A stretch of DNA of 64,000 bases, taken from the IMG/VR virus record IMGVR_UViG_3300017963_007659, positions 1 through 64,000 of that record, one strand, 5' to 3'. Source of the stretch: a virus. The position numbers and the translations under genes are program-made. Shown piece after piece: positions 23,876-32,599 of the stretch (position 1 is its first letter; each line of letters begins with the position of its first letter). The notes under the pieces were generated by a model. That model was not told where the DNA came from. It did no database searches and worked only from the letters and a program-made list of their open reading frames with translations.

Positions 23876-25414
23876 ATGCCTCCATGCTCTTCTAACACAG
23901 ACTACTATGTGTATAGTCTCTGTTATCCTGATCGACGTCTATATGTAGGGGAAGAGACAGAACCTTTGCCTTTTTATATTGGAAAGGGAAAGGGAGAACG
24001 TCTCAACCAACATGTAGTTGAATCCCACAGAAAAAACCAGGATGGGAGTTGGCGCTACAAGGGAAGAAAAGCCAACACGGTGCGCAAACTCGTTCGTGAA
24101 GGCAAACGACCCTTGGTAGTCAAGCTCGAAGACAACCTGACCGAAGAGGAAGCCTACGAACTGGAGTGCATGCTAGTAAAGGCTTTTGGTCGCCGAGATC
24201 TTGGTACAGGCATTCTGTGTAACCATGCGGACGGAGGTATTGGGCCTGTTGGTGTTTCTGAGGAAACTCGAAGACGGATGGGTGATTGGCAAGTAGGGCG
24301 AACAAGGTCTGAGACAACCAAAAGAAGAATACGAGAGACAAAAGCCAAAAACCCTTACGTTTTTACGGACGAAGACCTCCAGAAGATGGCTGAAAACTCC
24401 AGGAACAGGGTTTGGACTGACGAGTCTCGTAAAAAGTTGAGTGAGTCCCTCAAGGGACGAACCTTCACGGAAGATCATCGAGCCAAAATTAGTGCTTCAA
24501 AAAAGAACGCTAATTATCCGCCAGAAACCTATGAAAAGTCTACAGCCACACGTAAAGCCAAGCAGAGGGTTGCGAACGACGTCTTCAAACTCCTGTATTT
24601 GCTAGAAAAAGAGACGAAGTTCTCTCGCAAAGCCCTGTCCCTTCAAGAATTAGAAGCCTGGTGTGCCCAACTCCACCAAGAATTTGAGTCTCTTCCAGAA
24701 GAAAAAAGGGCAACCCTACAAGAATATTGGAAAATACGTCAAGCCTCTCCCAATGGAGGACTCACGGTTGCTCGACGGCGTAAAGAAGAGTTGTTCCAAG
24801 AAGGTGCGCCCTTAGTATGGAAGCTTCAAGTAGCAGCTCCTCAGAAGAACGAATCCTTGAAAACCTGGAAAGCCTTTGTAACAGAGGCACAGAAAATGCT
24901 CTCAGCTCTTCCAAAACAGGAGCAGGACCTTCTTGACGACGCTTGGTTGCAGCATGTCGAGCAGGAGAGTCACCTAGATAGTACCCCACATGAACGAAAT
25001 AGGCGCGCTCAAAAGGAGCAGGCACAGACTAAACGTATTCTTGTAGCGAAGACTCTCGATCTTATCGTTATGCTCCAAGCGCCCCTTCCTACTCTCTCAA
25101 AAAAAGGCCCTCTGAAACAATGGGAAACCCTACATAAAAAGTACAGCCAGCAGTATGAGAGTCTCTCTGCGGTAGAGAAGCACGACGCGGAGTATATTCT
25201 TGAAGAGCACAAGAAAGAGGTTAATTCTCATAAGAGAGGTGCCTCTCCAGCACGGACTGCTGGTGTTCAGAATTATTGGGATCGTAAAAAGTCCTTAATG
25301 AAAAAAGCTGAAGAGTTATCACGTAGGCATCCAACCGTATCTCTCCCGAAGAAACGCGCTTCTGAGAAGGAGTGGAGAGATATAATAAAACATCTGGAAG
25401 CGTTGGGAGAATAG
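23876..25414 (+). CDS. GIY-YIG homing-endonuclease-like protein with NUMOD3-like motifs
   Basis: 512 aa. The GIY-YIG nuclease core occupies about 8-115: YYVYSL, then LPFYIGKGKGERLNQH with the catalytic Arg, and an AYELECMLVKAFG helix with the conserved Glu. Downstream are NUMOD3-like DNA-binding repeats (SEETRRRMG..., DESRKKLSESLKGRTFTEDHRAKIS), typical of phage homing enzymes. The remaining 280 aa are a long charged helical region that I do not recognise and that is atypical for the class. AT-richer than neighbours, and it sits between virion genes, as expected for a freestanding mobile nuclease. Confidence 0.85.
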   Translation: MPPCSSNTDYYVYSLCYPDRRLYVGEETEPLPFYIGKGKGERLNQHVVESHRKNQDGSWRYKGRKANTVRKLVREGKRPLVVKLEDNLTEEEAYELECMLVKAFGRRDLGTGILCNHADGGIGPVGVSEETRRRMGDWQVGRTRSETTKRRIRETKAKNPYVFTDEDLQKMAENSRNRVWTDESRKKLSESLKGRTFTEDHRAKISASKKNANYPPETYEKSTATRKAKQRVANDVFKLLYLLEKETKFSRKALSLQELEAWCAQLHQEFESLPEEKRATLQEYWKIRQASPNGGLTVARRRKEELFQEGAPLVWKLQVAAPQKNESLKTWKAFVTEAQKMLSALPKQEQDLLDDAWLQHVEQESHLDSTPHERNRRAQKEQAQTKRILVAKTLDLIVMLQAPLPTLSKKGPLKQWETLHKKYSQQYESLSAVEKHDAEYILEEHKKEVNSHKRGASPARTAGVQNYWDRKKSLMKKAEELSRRHPTVSLPKKRASEKEWRDIIKHLEALGE

Positions 25415-25416
25415 CT

Positions 25417-25860
25417 TTGGCATTTTCAGTCCTGGCAGTTGTTCTTACACAAGCTAAAGTAAGAATGGCACAAATGTTGGAAGATGGGAAGTCTTTTAAG
25501 ATTACCCATTTCGCTGTATCGGCTGATGGGCACGATCCGCTGGACCCCACGATAGCGCGGACTCCGGACCCAGCGGAGACGGATTGTGGTTCAACCATCT
25601 TCACGAAGGCTTTCGTGCCTGGAGATGTTACCTACACGAGCCCCACATGTCCTACATGGGCATGCAACATGCTGCCGGGGGATGTGACTGGTCCAGTCTC
25701 TCAGGTGTGTCTGGTTGGTACGGTCGAGTACTGTCCTACGCCTGGAGACCCGGAATGTGTCCCTCCAGCCACGGAGTTCGTGGTCGCTATCGGAACTATG
25801 CCTCTGAAGGTCATCACGATTCATGACACGGTGACCTTCAATGTTTCGATTCAGTTCTAG
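25417..25860 (+). CDS. Tail/baseplate-associated protein, 147 aa (TTG start)
   Basis: Related to the proteins at 42932 and 43459: an N-terminal helix (AKVRMAQMLEDGKSFKITHFAV), a DPLDPT turn, then a beta-rich domain ending in strand VTFNVSIQF. The shared pattern A-R-x-L-x-E-G-x-x-F-K-I-x-x-F-A-V marks a small phage paralogue family, probably tail-fibre attachment or baseplate proteins. No ATG is available before the conserved helix; TTG 25417 follows GGGAGA at suitable spacing, 2 nt after the nuclease stop. Four Cys residues in the middle are peculiar to this copy. Confidence 0.65.
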   Translation: MAFSVLAVVLTQAKVRMAQMLEDGKSFKITHFAVSADGHDPLDPTIARTPDPAETDCGSTIFTKAFVPGDVTYTSPTCPTWACNMLPGDVTGPVSQVCLVGTVEYCPTPGDPECVPPATEFVVAIGTMPLKVITIHDTVTFNVSIQF

Positions 25861-25868
25861 GAGTCGCT

Positions 25869-26741
25869 ATGCGAAGAATTAGCAAAGGTGCAACGAAACG
25901 GCTCGCGGACAGCGTGGTGAGGTTGACTCTTGAAGGGGCAACCGAAGACGCCAAGCGAGTAGTGAGCGTTCTCGCCACCTTCACCAACGTGCAGCGTCTT
26001 CCTGGAGAAGATGGACAGCCTGGCTTTGGTCGGGGTTGGGGCTTTGGAGATCCTTACGAAGAGTTTGGATACGGCAAGGCGAAACAGAAGAAGACCATCC
26101 CGAACACCGGGGACCTCCCTACCTCCTTTGACCAGGAAGTTGAAGAGGATGAAGAGGAAGAGTCCAAAGAAGCCGCCAAAAAAGAGAAGAAAGAGAAACC
26201 GAAGAAGCTCGACGAGGACGAACACACCGAGGACCATAAGTCCGATACGTTCGACCCCGATGACTTCGATATGACGGTTCATGCTCAGACCGAAGATGAC
26301 GACGAGGAGATCATTGAAGATCCCGAAGACTCCTTCTTCGAGCCGGAAGACTTCGACATGGATGTCGTCTTCGCTTCCGCTGTGCAGAAGGTTTCTTCTG
26401 TCCTGGGTAAGAAAGCTTCTCATGAGTTCGCTGGCTTCTTCGGTGGGCTTGGTGCTGCATCCTTGAAGACGGCTGAAGGGGACGACGACGAGGAGCTGGT
26501 TGAAGTCGACGTTGAGACCATTCCTGAGAAGAGACCGCGCAACCGCCGTGAGGTGATGCGGGTGTGGAAGGAAGACCTCATCCCTGACGTCACCCCGATC
26601 ATCCGACGTGTGCTCAAGCATGTCTCGGTACAGTACAGTCTCCCCTTCTCGACCCTGACGAACGCTCTTCGAGGTCAGGACTCGCAGGTAGCTGACCTGC
26701 TGGCGGACGCTCTGGACGGTATCTCCCGATCCGAAGAGTAG
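25869..26741 (+). CDS. Acidic LEAG-like protein, 290 aa
   Basis: N-terminal helix RLADSVVRLTLEGATEDAKRVV (about 12-33) is a diverged LEAG hairpin. A long low-complexity acidic/lysine region follows (about 90-175, with DEEEESKEAAKKEKKEKPKK), then a more ordered, partly helical C-terminal third (AVQKVSSVLGKKASHEFAGFF; RVLKHVSVQYSLPFSTL). Probably a virion-associated or scaffold-like protein; no catalytic motif seen. Precedes the third kinase run by 4 nt. Confidence 0.7.
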   Translation: MRRISKGATKRLADSVVRLTLEGATEDAKRVVSVLATFTNVQRLPGEDGQPGFGRGWGFGDPYEEFGYGKAKQKKTIPNTGDLPTSFDQEVEEDEEEESKEAAKKEKKEKPKKLDEDEHTEDHKSDTFDPDDFDMTVHAQTEDDDEEIIEDPEDSFFEPEDFDMDVVFASAVQKVSSVLGKKASHEFAGFFGGLGAASLKTAEGDDDEELVEVDVETIPEKRPRNRREVMRVWKEDLIPDVTPIIRRVLKHVSVQYSLPFSTLTNALRGQDSQVADLLADALDGISRSEE

Positions 26742-26745
26742 CGTT

Positions 26746-27468
26746 ATGGCTACCCCTCTCATCCTCAAACGTGGTCTCGGCAAGTGGTTCAACAACAAGC
26801 TTCTCGCAAGTGGGATGCGCAAGGAAGAGCATCGCATTCGCGTCATGGAGAGCCTCTACGAGCGCATCGGAGAGACAGGAGACAGTCACCTCAAGTTCCT
26901 AGGTGAGGGGATGTATGCTGCTGTAGGATGGCTCCAGCACGACCGCAAGAAGGTCCTCAAGATTACAGCAGACGAAGATGACGCCATGGCGCTAGAGACC
27001 ATCCGGCAACATCCTTCAAAGTTTCTGGTGAAGGTCCATGATGTCTTCCGCATCACACCTCCCAACAAGAAGGGCTACTTCGGGATTGTGGAGGAGAAGC
27101 TCACCCCGCTCGCGCATGATGTAGAAGAGGACTTCTTCCGTGATATGGACTACATGAATGAGGATGTGTGGGGAGTTCCGGCTTCGCTAGGTTCCGTTCC
27201 GGATTTAGACGAAGCATGGGAAAGTCTTGAAGAATTCCTGACGGAGAACAAATACGCCGAAGAATGGCAACGCGGTGTCTATGGTGACATTCTTAAGCAG
27301 TTGGAAGAATGGAATGAAGCTCTCTACAAGAGAGACATCGCCTTCCACGATCTCTCTCCAGGCAACGTTATGATGCGTCGACATGCCTGGGTGCTGATGG
27401 ACTTCGGGCACCACAGCCGCGCTCCCTATCATAGACTTCCCCAGCTCGATATCATTCGATACTCCTAA
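26746..27468 (+). CDS. Kinase-like protein 16
   Basis: A 240-aa member opening the third run. Gly loop GEGMYAAVG with W in place of the usual YW, Lys near 72, hinge EKLTPL, catalytic DLSPGN (about 202-207), MDFGHH (DFG form), tail RLPQLDIIRYS. Directly downstream of a virion-type gene rather than other kinases. Confidence 0.85.
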   Translation: MATPLILKRGLGKWFNNKLLASGMRKEEHRIRVMESLYERIGETGDSHLKFLGEGMYAAVGWLQHDRKKVLKITADEDDAMALETIRQHPSKFLVKVHDVFRITPPNKKGYFGIVEEKLTPLAHDVEEDFFRDMDYMNEDVWGVPASLGSVPDLDEAWESLEEFLTENKYAEEWQRGVYGDILKQLEEWNEALYKRDIAFHDLSPGNVMMRRHAWVLMDFGHHSRAPYHRLPQLDIIRYS

Positions 27469-27481
27469 TCCTTCTTCCCTC

Positions 27482-27489
27482 TGTTATCT
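27482..27489 (+). promoter_or_regulatory. TGTTATCT, variant of the RGTTAYCT element
   Basis: Seventeen nt before the ATG at 27507, followed by TTGGAGGAG as ribosome site. Confidence 0.4.
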
Positions 27490-27506
27490 ATACTTGGAGG
27501 AGACGT

Positions 27507-28193
27507 ATGTCTTCAGGTATGCTTGGTCCCTTCGAGAGATACGCTACAAGAAACGTGATGCACATCTCCGACTCGATTGCTCCAGATGTCTTCGCCAAGA
27601 TCTACGAGCGCATCGGGGAAGACCCCTCCGGCCTCTGGCACCAGGTGTTGGGGAAGGGTTCGACGGCTGTAGCGACGTGGCTCAAGAGCGACAAGACGAA
27701 AGTCCTCAAGATTACAAATGATGAGTCCGACGCCTACGCCATGGAGAAATTCTTGAAGCGCCCGAGTCGTCATGTGGTCAAAGTGTACGACGTCTTCCAG
27801 ATTACGCCTTTCGCTTGGGGCATGGTGGTACAAAAAGTCACACCTTTGGCGTCGAGTGCCTACAAGGATTGGACGAGGACGCGCTCCCTGATCAGTAAGT
27901 TTGTCGGTGTCCCTCCTCTTGGAAATGGAGCCGTCCCTATCTATCAGAAAGATCTTGAAAAGCGATTTGAATACCCAAGCAAGTCTCAGATGGAGCCCTT
28001 GGAGAAGATGAGAGCATTCTTGAAGCAGCTCGCTCTCTTTGACGAGGCTCTAGCAGATCGTGGGATTACATGGTTTCAAGATCTCCATGCTGGCAATGTA
28101 GGCATGAACCGTCGGGACATGGTTCTCTTGGACCTTGGGGGTGTGCGCACTTCTGTTCCTAGTCTCCCGAAGATAGAGGTAGAGGCAGCATGA
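27507..28193 (+). CDS. Kinase-like protein 17
   Basis: A 228-aa member. Gly loop GKGSTAVAT, Lys near 67, a QKVTPL hinge where others have EKLTPL, catalytic loop WFQDLHAGN (about 189-197; one extra residue before the Asp, as in kinase 5), LDLGGV, tail SLPKIEVEAA. GGAGGAG precedes the ATG. Confidence 0.85.
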   Translation: MSSGMLGPFERYATRNVMHISDSIAPDVFAKIYERIGEDPSGLWHQVLGKGSTAVATWLKSDKTKVLKITNDESDAYAMEKFLKRPSRHVVKVYDVFQITPFAWGMVVQKVTPLASSAYKDWTRTRSLISKFVGVPPLGNGAVPIYQKDLEKRFEYPSKSQMEPLEKMRAFLKQLALFDEALADRGITWFQDLHAGNVGMNRRDMVLLDLGGVRTSVPSLPKIEVEAA

Positions 28194-28933
28194 CGACCGT
28201 TGACCCTCAATTGAAACAAGGTCCTGGCCAACAACTCTATTGGCACATCTACTTGCGTGACGGGAGTGCCCCTCAAGAAGATCAACAGGCGATGGCGTTG
28301 GATATCCTACACGCTCTCTACCGTCGCATCGGGGAAGATGTCAACACAGCCGACCTTCCTCTACTTGGGCACGGAGCAGACGCAGCTATCTACTGGATGA
28401 AGAAAGACAGGAAAAAGGTCCTCAAAATCACGCGTAATGCTCCGGATGCTTGGGCGTTGGAGCTGTTTCGTCGGAAGCCTTCCAAGGATGTCGTCAAGGT
28501 GTATGATGTCTTTCAGATCTTCCCGAAGGAGAAAAGGAATACTCTCTACGGGATCGTAGAACAGAAGCTCACACCTCTCCACAATGTCGTGGACTTCGCG
28601 GCGAGCTACGATTACGTCAAAGACTACGGTGTTCGCTGGTTGGGTGAAGACACGAACTATGGTGATATCGTACAGCTTCTTGAAGAGGACCGTGCCTTCT
28701 ATGAGAAGGAAGGGAACAAAAAGGAAGCAGACTTCATCGAAAAGACTGTTCTCCCGTTTGCTCATCAGATGGAGAGGTGGAACGACGCTCTCCACAAGAG
28801 AGGCATTGTCTTCAAGGATTTGCACGAAGGCAACGTCATGATGAACCGACATCAGATGGTACTGATGGACCTTGGTAGATCTAAAGTTCAAAGTATGAAG
28901 CTTCCTCTCCTTGACGTACCGAGGAGCACGTAA
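28190..28933 (+). CDS. Kinase-like protein 18
   Basis: A 247-aa member, last of the array. Gly loop GHGADAAIY, Lys near 78, QKLTPL hinge (shared with 17), catalytic DLHEGN (about 210-215), MDLGRS, tail KLPLLDVPRST. The central insert is long and charged (EDRAFYEKEGNKKEADFIEK). Start overlaps the previous stop by 4 nt (ATGA). Confidence 0.85.
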   Translation: MTTVDPQLKQGPGQQLYWHIYLRDGSAPQEDQQAMALDILHALYRRIGEDVNTADLPLLGHGADAAIYWMKKDRKKVLKITRNAPDAWALELFRRKPSKDVVKVYDVFQIFPKEKRNTLYGIVEQKLTPLHNVVDFAASYDYVKDYGVRWLGEDTNYGDIVQLLEEDRAFYEKEGNKKEADFIEKTVLPFAHQMERWNDALHKRGIVFKDLHEGNVMMNRHQMVLMDLGRSKVQSMKLPLLDVPRST

Positions 28934-28946
28934 AGGGAAGACATAC

Positions 28947-29288
28947 ATGACCCACACCCCACATGTCGCATATATCAAAGACGTTGAAGAATACCTCGCT
29001 GTCATAGAGGAGCGTCTACAAGAAGCGGTGAAGCGCGCGGTCTACGCCCATGACCAGCGAGCGGCGGACGATATCGCCCAAATGCAGGAGCTTGCTACGG
29101 ATCTCCATGTGCTCGTCTTCGCTTTCCTGACCAATCTCCGAACCCTACCCCCTGAGAAACCACCTATAGACCCGTCTCCTTTGGACCACACACCTGTTGG
29201 GTACCTGTGGCATGATATCCGTGATACGGAAGAGGAAATTGACGAAGAGGACGAGAATCGCATCACTTTGATTCCTGATGAGGAGTAA
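28947..29288 (+). CDS. Helical protein, 113 aa
   Basis: Not recognised. Residues 8-70 form one long amphipathic region (VEEYLAVIEERLQEAVKRAV...), followed by a Pro-rich segment and an acidic end (EEEIDEEDENRI). Likely oligomeric. ATG 28947 follows AAAGGGAAG. Co-transcribed with kinase 18. Confidence 0.7.
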   Translation: MTHTPHVAYIKDVEEYLAVIEERLQEAVKRAVYAHDQRAADDIAQMQELATDLHVLVFAFLTNLRTLPPEKPPIDPSPLDHTPVGYLWHDIRDTEEEIDEEDENRITLIPDEE

Positions 29289-29293
29289 TCTCA

Positions 29294-29301
29294 GGTTACC
29301 T
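29294..29301 (+). promoter_or_regulatory. GGTTACCT element
   Basis: Nineteen nt before the ATG at 29321, with TAGAGG as ribosome site in between. Confidence 0.45.
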
Positions 29302-29320
29302 TAAGAATGTAGAGGTTTAC

Positions 29321-30502
29321 ATGAGCGATCAAGAACTTTGGAACACCCTCAAGAACGTCCAAAAGACTCTGAAGAAGTGGGAACACGTCAAGAGTCGTCT
29401 CCCCAAAGCCATCCGTGAAGACGCTGGAGAAGCCTTGTACACGGAGCTGGTGGAGGCAGCGGACAACCTCCAGTCTTGCATCGCGGATGCTCTCTCTCAC
29501 GAGATTCGAGCCGACGCCCAAGACGCACCTCCTTTTAATAGAGAGGAGCTGACGGAGAAGCTGCACACAACCGCGCACAAATTCATCCAGGCGAACCGCA
29601 TGGACTTCGCGAAAGAGATTCTGGAAGCTGAAGCGCAGCTCAAGGGATTCGATGTGGTTGGAACCCAGAGGGATAGCTTGGACACAGCAATCGATGCTCT
29701 TGTAGCGTATGCTTCGGGTCAAAAGACCGCAGCCACCGTCAAGCCATCGATGTGGAACAAGATCGTAGCTAAGATTCCTGGAGTCTGTCGCTTCAACAGC
29801 ATGAGTGTACATCGACTCCAAGAAGCCCTGAAGCGAGCTATCCAAATTCAAAAAGAGATCAAGGCTGCTGAAGCTGCTGGTGACAAATCTAAAGTCAGCC
29901 ACTTGGTCCGTGAGGCCATGGACTTGGCGTACCCAGAGACCGCTAAAGGGCTCGGAGCTGAAATCAACTGGAAGATGTACAAAAAGTCCTACGCGAAGTT
30001 CGTCAAAGCTGGAAAAGCTGTACTAGAGCTTCGTAAGCAAAACAAGAAAGTTGAAGGACTCAAAGCAGCTTGTGACTCCAAGGGAAAGAAGAAAAAGAAG
30101 GGTTGTACCTCCTGCTCAAACTCTATCACAACAGAGCAGGTCCAGGTTATGGCCAAGCTCGTCGAGTTGGGCGAAGAGCAAGCTGCCAAAGATCTCGGCA
30201 CGCAGCTCATAGCCCAGCAGCAATCACAAGACCTTCCCAACCCAGATACCTCCTCAGAGACCATCGACCACAAAACCGCTTTCGAGGCAGCCTTGGAAGA
30301 AGGCAAGAAGGTCGGTCAACGAAAAGAAGCCTCTGGGGTGCAGAAACTCAAGATGATGCTCGACGACGTCATCTATGGCAATCGCTTCCAACATGAGCTA
30401 TCCCGTTGGACGGACGCGAACTTCGATGAGAGCAAAGCACGGGAGCTTCAAGAAGCTCTCAGCGACTCCATTGAGAATCTTCTCTGGACCTACATGAGGT
30501 AG
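29321..30502 (+). CDS. LEAG-like helical protein with repeated C-terminal domain, 393 aa
   Basis: Mostly helical and charged. A Lys/Cys patch (KGKKKKKGCTSCSNS, about 252-266) separates an N-terminal helical region from an internal LEAG-like hairpin (VQVMAKLVELGEEQAAKDL, about 271-289). The last 75 residues (EASGVQKLKMMLDDVIYGN ... IENLLWTYMR) are almost identical to the C-terminus of the next protein, showing domain duplication. No enzymatic motif found. Could be virion-internal or a scaffold-type protein. Confidence 0.75.
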   Translation: MSDQELWNTLKNVQKTLKKWEHVKSRLPKAIREDAGEALYTELVEAADNLQSCIADALSHEIRADAQDAPPFNREELTEKLHTTAHKFIQANRMDFAKEILEAEAQLKGFDVVGTQRDSLDTAIDALVAYASGQKTAATVKPSMWNKIVAKIPGVCRFNSMSVHRLQEALKRAIQIQKEIKAAEAAGDKSKVSHLVREAMDLAYPETAKGLGAEINWKMYKKSYAKFVKAGKAVLELRKQNKKVEGLKAACDSKGKKKKKGCTSCSNSITTEQVQVMAKLVELGEEQAAKDLGTQLIAQQQSQDLPNPDTSSETIDHKTAFEAALEEGKKVGQRKEASGVQKLKMMLDDVIYGNRFQHELSRWTDANFDESKARELQEALSDSIENLLWTYMR

Positions 30503-30540
30503 TTTAGTATCATACTAGACTAGATTAGAAGGAAGATAAA

Positions 30541-30909
30541 ATGATCACTGATAAGCACATCGAAGCCCTCGCGAAGCTCGTAGACGCTGGCCAATCGGAA
30601 GCCGCCAAGAAGCTAGCTGAGAATCTGGTCGCTCTGAATGTGGAAACCCCGGCTGAAGCTCCTTGTGATTTCTCCCAGATGGGCGAGAAGCGAGCAGCGT
30701 TCGAGAGAGCGCTCCATGCAGGGAAAGAGAAAGAAGCCTCTGGGATTAACAATCTCAAGAGGATGCTAGAAGACGTCATCTACGGCAACCGATTCCAAAA
30801 AGAATTGTCTCGTTGGACCGATGAGAGTTTTGATGAGAGTAAGACGCATGAGCTTCAAGAAGCGCTCACTGACTCCATTGAGAACCTTCTCTGGACATAC
30901 ATGAGATAG
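30541..30909 (+). CDS. Short paralogue of the preceding C-terminal domain, 122 aa
   Basis: An N-terminal LEAG-like hairpin (HIEALAKLVDAGQSEAAKKLAENL, about 5-28) is joined to the same C-terminal domain as the 393-aa protein (DVIYGNRFQKELSRWTDESF; ENLLWTYMR end). It is in effect the 393-aa protein without its first 265 residues, from tandem duplication. AGGAAG precedes the ATG. Confidence 0.8.
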   Translation: MITDKHIEALAKLVDAGQSEAAKKLAENLVALNVETPAEAPCDFSQMGEKRAAFERALHAGKEKEASGINNLKRMLEDVIYGNRFQKELSRWTDESFDESKTHELQEALTDSIENLLWTYMR

Positions 30910-30935
30910 TTGACAACTACCCAAAGGATATCGAC

Positions 30936-32519
30936 ATGCCTGACGAAAAGACAGCGAAAGAGCGCACTTGGGTCACGAACGGCTACCTGGAGCTTCTCCC
31001 TGGTAGTGGCTTCTCCAGAGGTCACGCCAAAGCGCTCAAGAAGCATCTCATGCAGATGACCAAGGCTCCTCGCTATTGGCCTCTTCGTCATGGGAAGAAG
31101 TGGACGTGCACTGACGTCGCTATGTCGCGCAGAGCGATTCTTGTAGCTTTCGAGACCGACGCTCCTGCTGACTATGAGATTCTAGACGAGATCGAACAGG
31201 ACCTCATCGGAGATAACGGCTTCGAGGGTCTCATCGCCGACTTCTCACGAAGCACTCACGCTCCAAAGTCCATGGGAGAAGCTCTCTATGAGGTCGATCT
31301 CCTGGATGAAGACCGCGCTGATTCAGCGAAGCCGTTGAAACGCATTGGAGCGGATGTTTCGTGGAACGTGGGGATGGACGCCAAAGGAGCGAACGTCCAA
31401 CAAACTGAAGAGGGAAACATGTCCAAAGTTAGTTCCGACGAAATGGAAATCCTCAGCACTCTGATAGAGAGTGGTCAAAAAGACGCAGCGCGTCAACTTG
31501 CTCATGGTCTCGCTGAGCGTGGGGACACTATCGTCGCTGACGGTGATGAGGAAGAGGTCGCCGAGCCGGTTGAGGCTGAGGTCAAGGAAGCTGCTCTTGA
31601 TATACCCCCCTCTCTTCCTAGGGAGCTTCAAAAGGCGTCTCCTGCTCAGTTGAGAAAAGCAGTGGACTATCTTGCGAAGAAAGCCACACGTGAGCTTCGG
31701 AAGATGCAGGATATTGTCCAAAAACAAATCCCTACTGCCTTCAAGAAACAGGATGACGTCGCGCTGGGTAACCTCCAGATGATGGAGAGACTCCTTGCGG
31801 AAGCTGTTGACAAGAGAGAGTTTGGAGCGAGCACCAAAGAGGCTGGCTACAAGAAACAACGCCTCTCCCCAGCTGAAGCCAAGGTGATGAAGCGGACTCT
31901 TCGTGACCGACGTCGAGACCGAAAAAACCGGAAGCTCATCGACATGCAGCACAAAAAGCTGGGTCTTGAATTCGGGCAGACGGTCTACTTCCAGGATGAG
32001 CCCTACCTCATGTACGATCTGGATGCTGAGGCGTCGGCTCCTCGTGGGGTGCTGGCTGTTTTGGTAGCTCCTGACTTCTCTCATCTCGTGCGCTACGTCA
32101 AGATCCCTGCGATCTCGACGGAAGCTCCTGGTGGTGGATACGACCCGGAGACGGATGAGTATGCCCATTGGGCGTCCAGTGACGAGGACAACGTCGTGAA
32201 GATCGAAGGTCTTCTCAAAGAGGGGAAGGTCGACGAGGCTATCGAGCTGCTCTCCGCTGATGCTGAGCCCAAGGAAGCGACGTCCAAGACAGGAAGCTAC
32301 AAGAGTCTGAAACTCCATGGCGAGATTCACGACCTCCAGACACGCCTCCAGGACAGAATGTCAAAGGAGATTCTTCGTGTTCCCCTTCCGGATGAGACGG
32401 TCATCCTGGACTACCCAGACGGAAAGTTCGACAGGCAGATGAAAAAGGCGCTCGACCTCCTAAAGGCGCTCGAAAAAGCTTACGATGCCTACTCTCGGTA
32501 CAATCCAGACTACAAGTAG
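30936..32519 (+). CDS. Multi-segment LEAG-like protein, 527 aa
   Basis: N-terminal 140 aa are mixed alpha/beta (TWVTNGYLELLPGSGFSRG...; AILVAFETDAPADYEIL). Two LEAG-like hairpins follow: MEILSTLIESGQKDAARQLA (about 168-187) and VKIEGLLKEGKVDEAIELL (about 422-440). Between them is a basic helical region (KKQRLSPAEAKVMKRTLRDR) and a beta segment (LEFGQTVYFQDEPYLMYDL). No family recognised. An internal ATG before KVSSDEM could give a shorter product. Follows the two related genes, forming a small operon. Confidence 0.7.
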   Translation: MPDEKTAKERTWVTNGYLELLPGSGFSRGHAKALKKHLMQMTKAPRYWPLRHGKKWTCTDVAMSRRAILVAFETDAPADYEILDEIEQDLIGDNGFEGLIADFSRSTHAPKSMGEALYEVDLLDEDRADSAKPLKRIGADVSWNVGMDAKGANVQQTEEGNMSKVSSDEMEILSTLIESGQKDAARQLAHGLAERGDTIVADGDEEEVAEPVEAEVKEAALDIPPSLPRELQKASPAQLRKAVDYLAKKATRELRKMQDIVQKQIPTAFKKQDDVALGNLQMMERLLAEAVDKREFGASTKEAGYKKQRLSPAEAKVMKRTLRDRRRDRKNRKLIDMQHKKLGLEFGQTVYFQDEPYLMYDLDAEASAPRGVLAVLVAPDFSHLVRYVKIPAISTEAPGGGYDPETDEYAHWASSDEDNVVKIEGLLKEGKVDEAIELLSADAEPKEATSKTGSYKSLKLHGEIHDLQTRLQDRMSKEILRVPLPDETVILDYPDGKFDRQMKKALDLLKALEKAYDAYSRYNPDYK

Positions 32520-32553
32520 CTCTTCCTGATCCCTCCTCTCCGCACATCTTCAG

Positions 32554-32561
32554 GTTATCTC
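32554..32561 (+). promoter_or_regulatory. GGTTATCT element
   Basis: Lies 58 nt before the ATG at 32620 in a 100-nt gap. The bases after it can form an ATCTC/GAGAT hairpin. Confidence 0.45.
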
Positions 32562-32599
32562 TCCCTAGGTGAGATATTCCGCCTAGTTAATCTGGTGTC

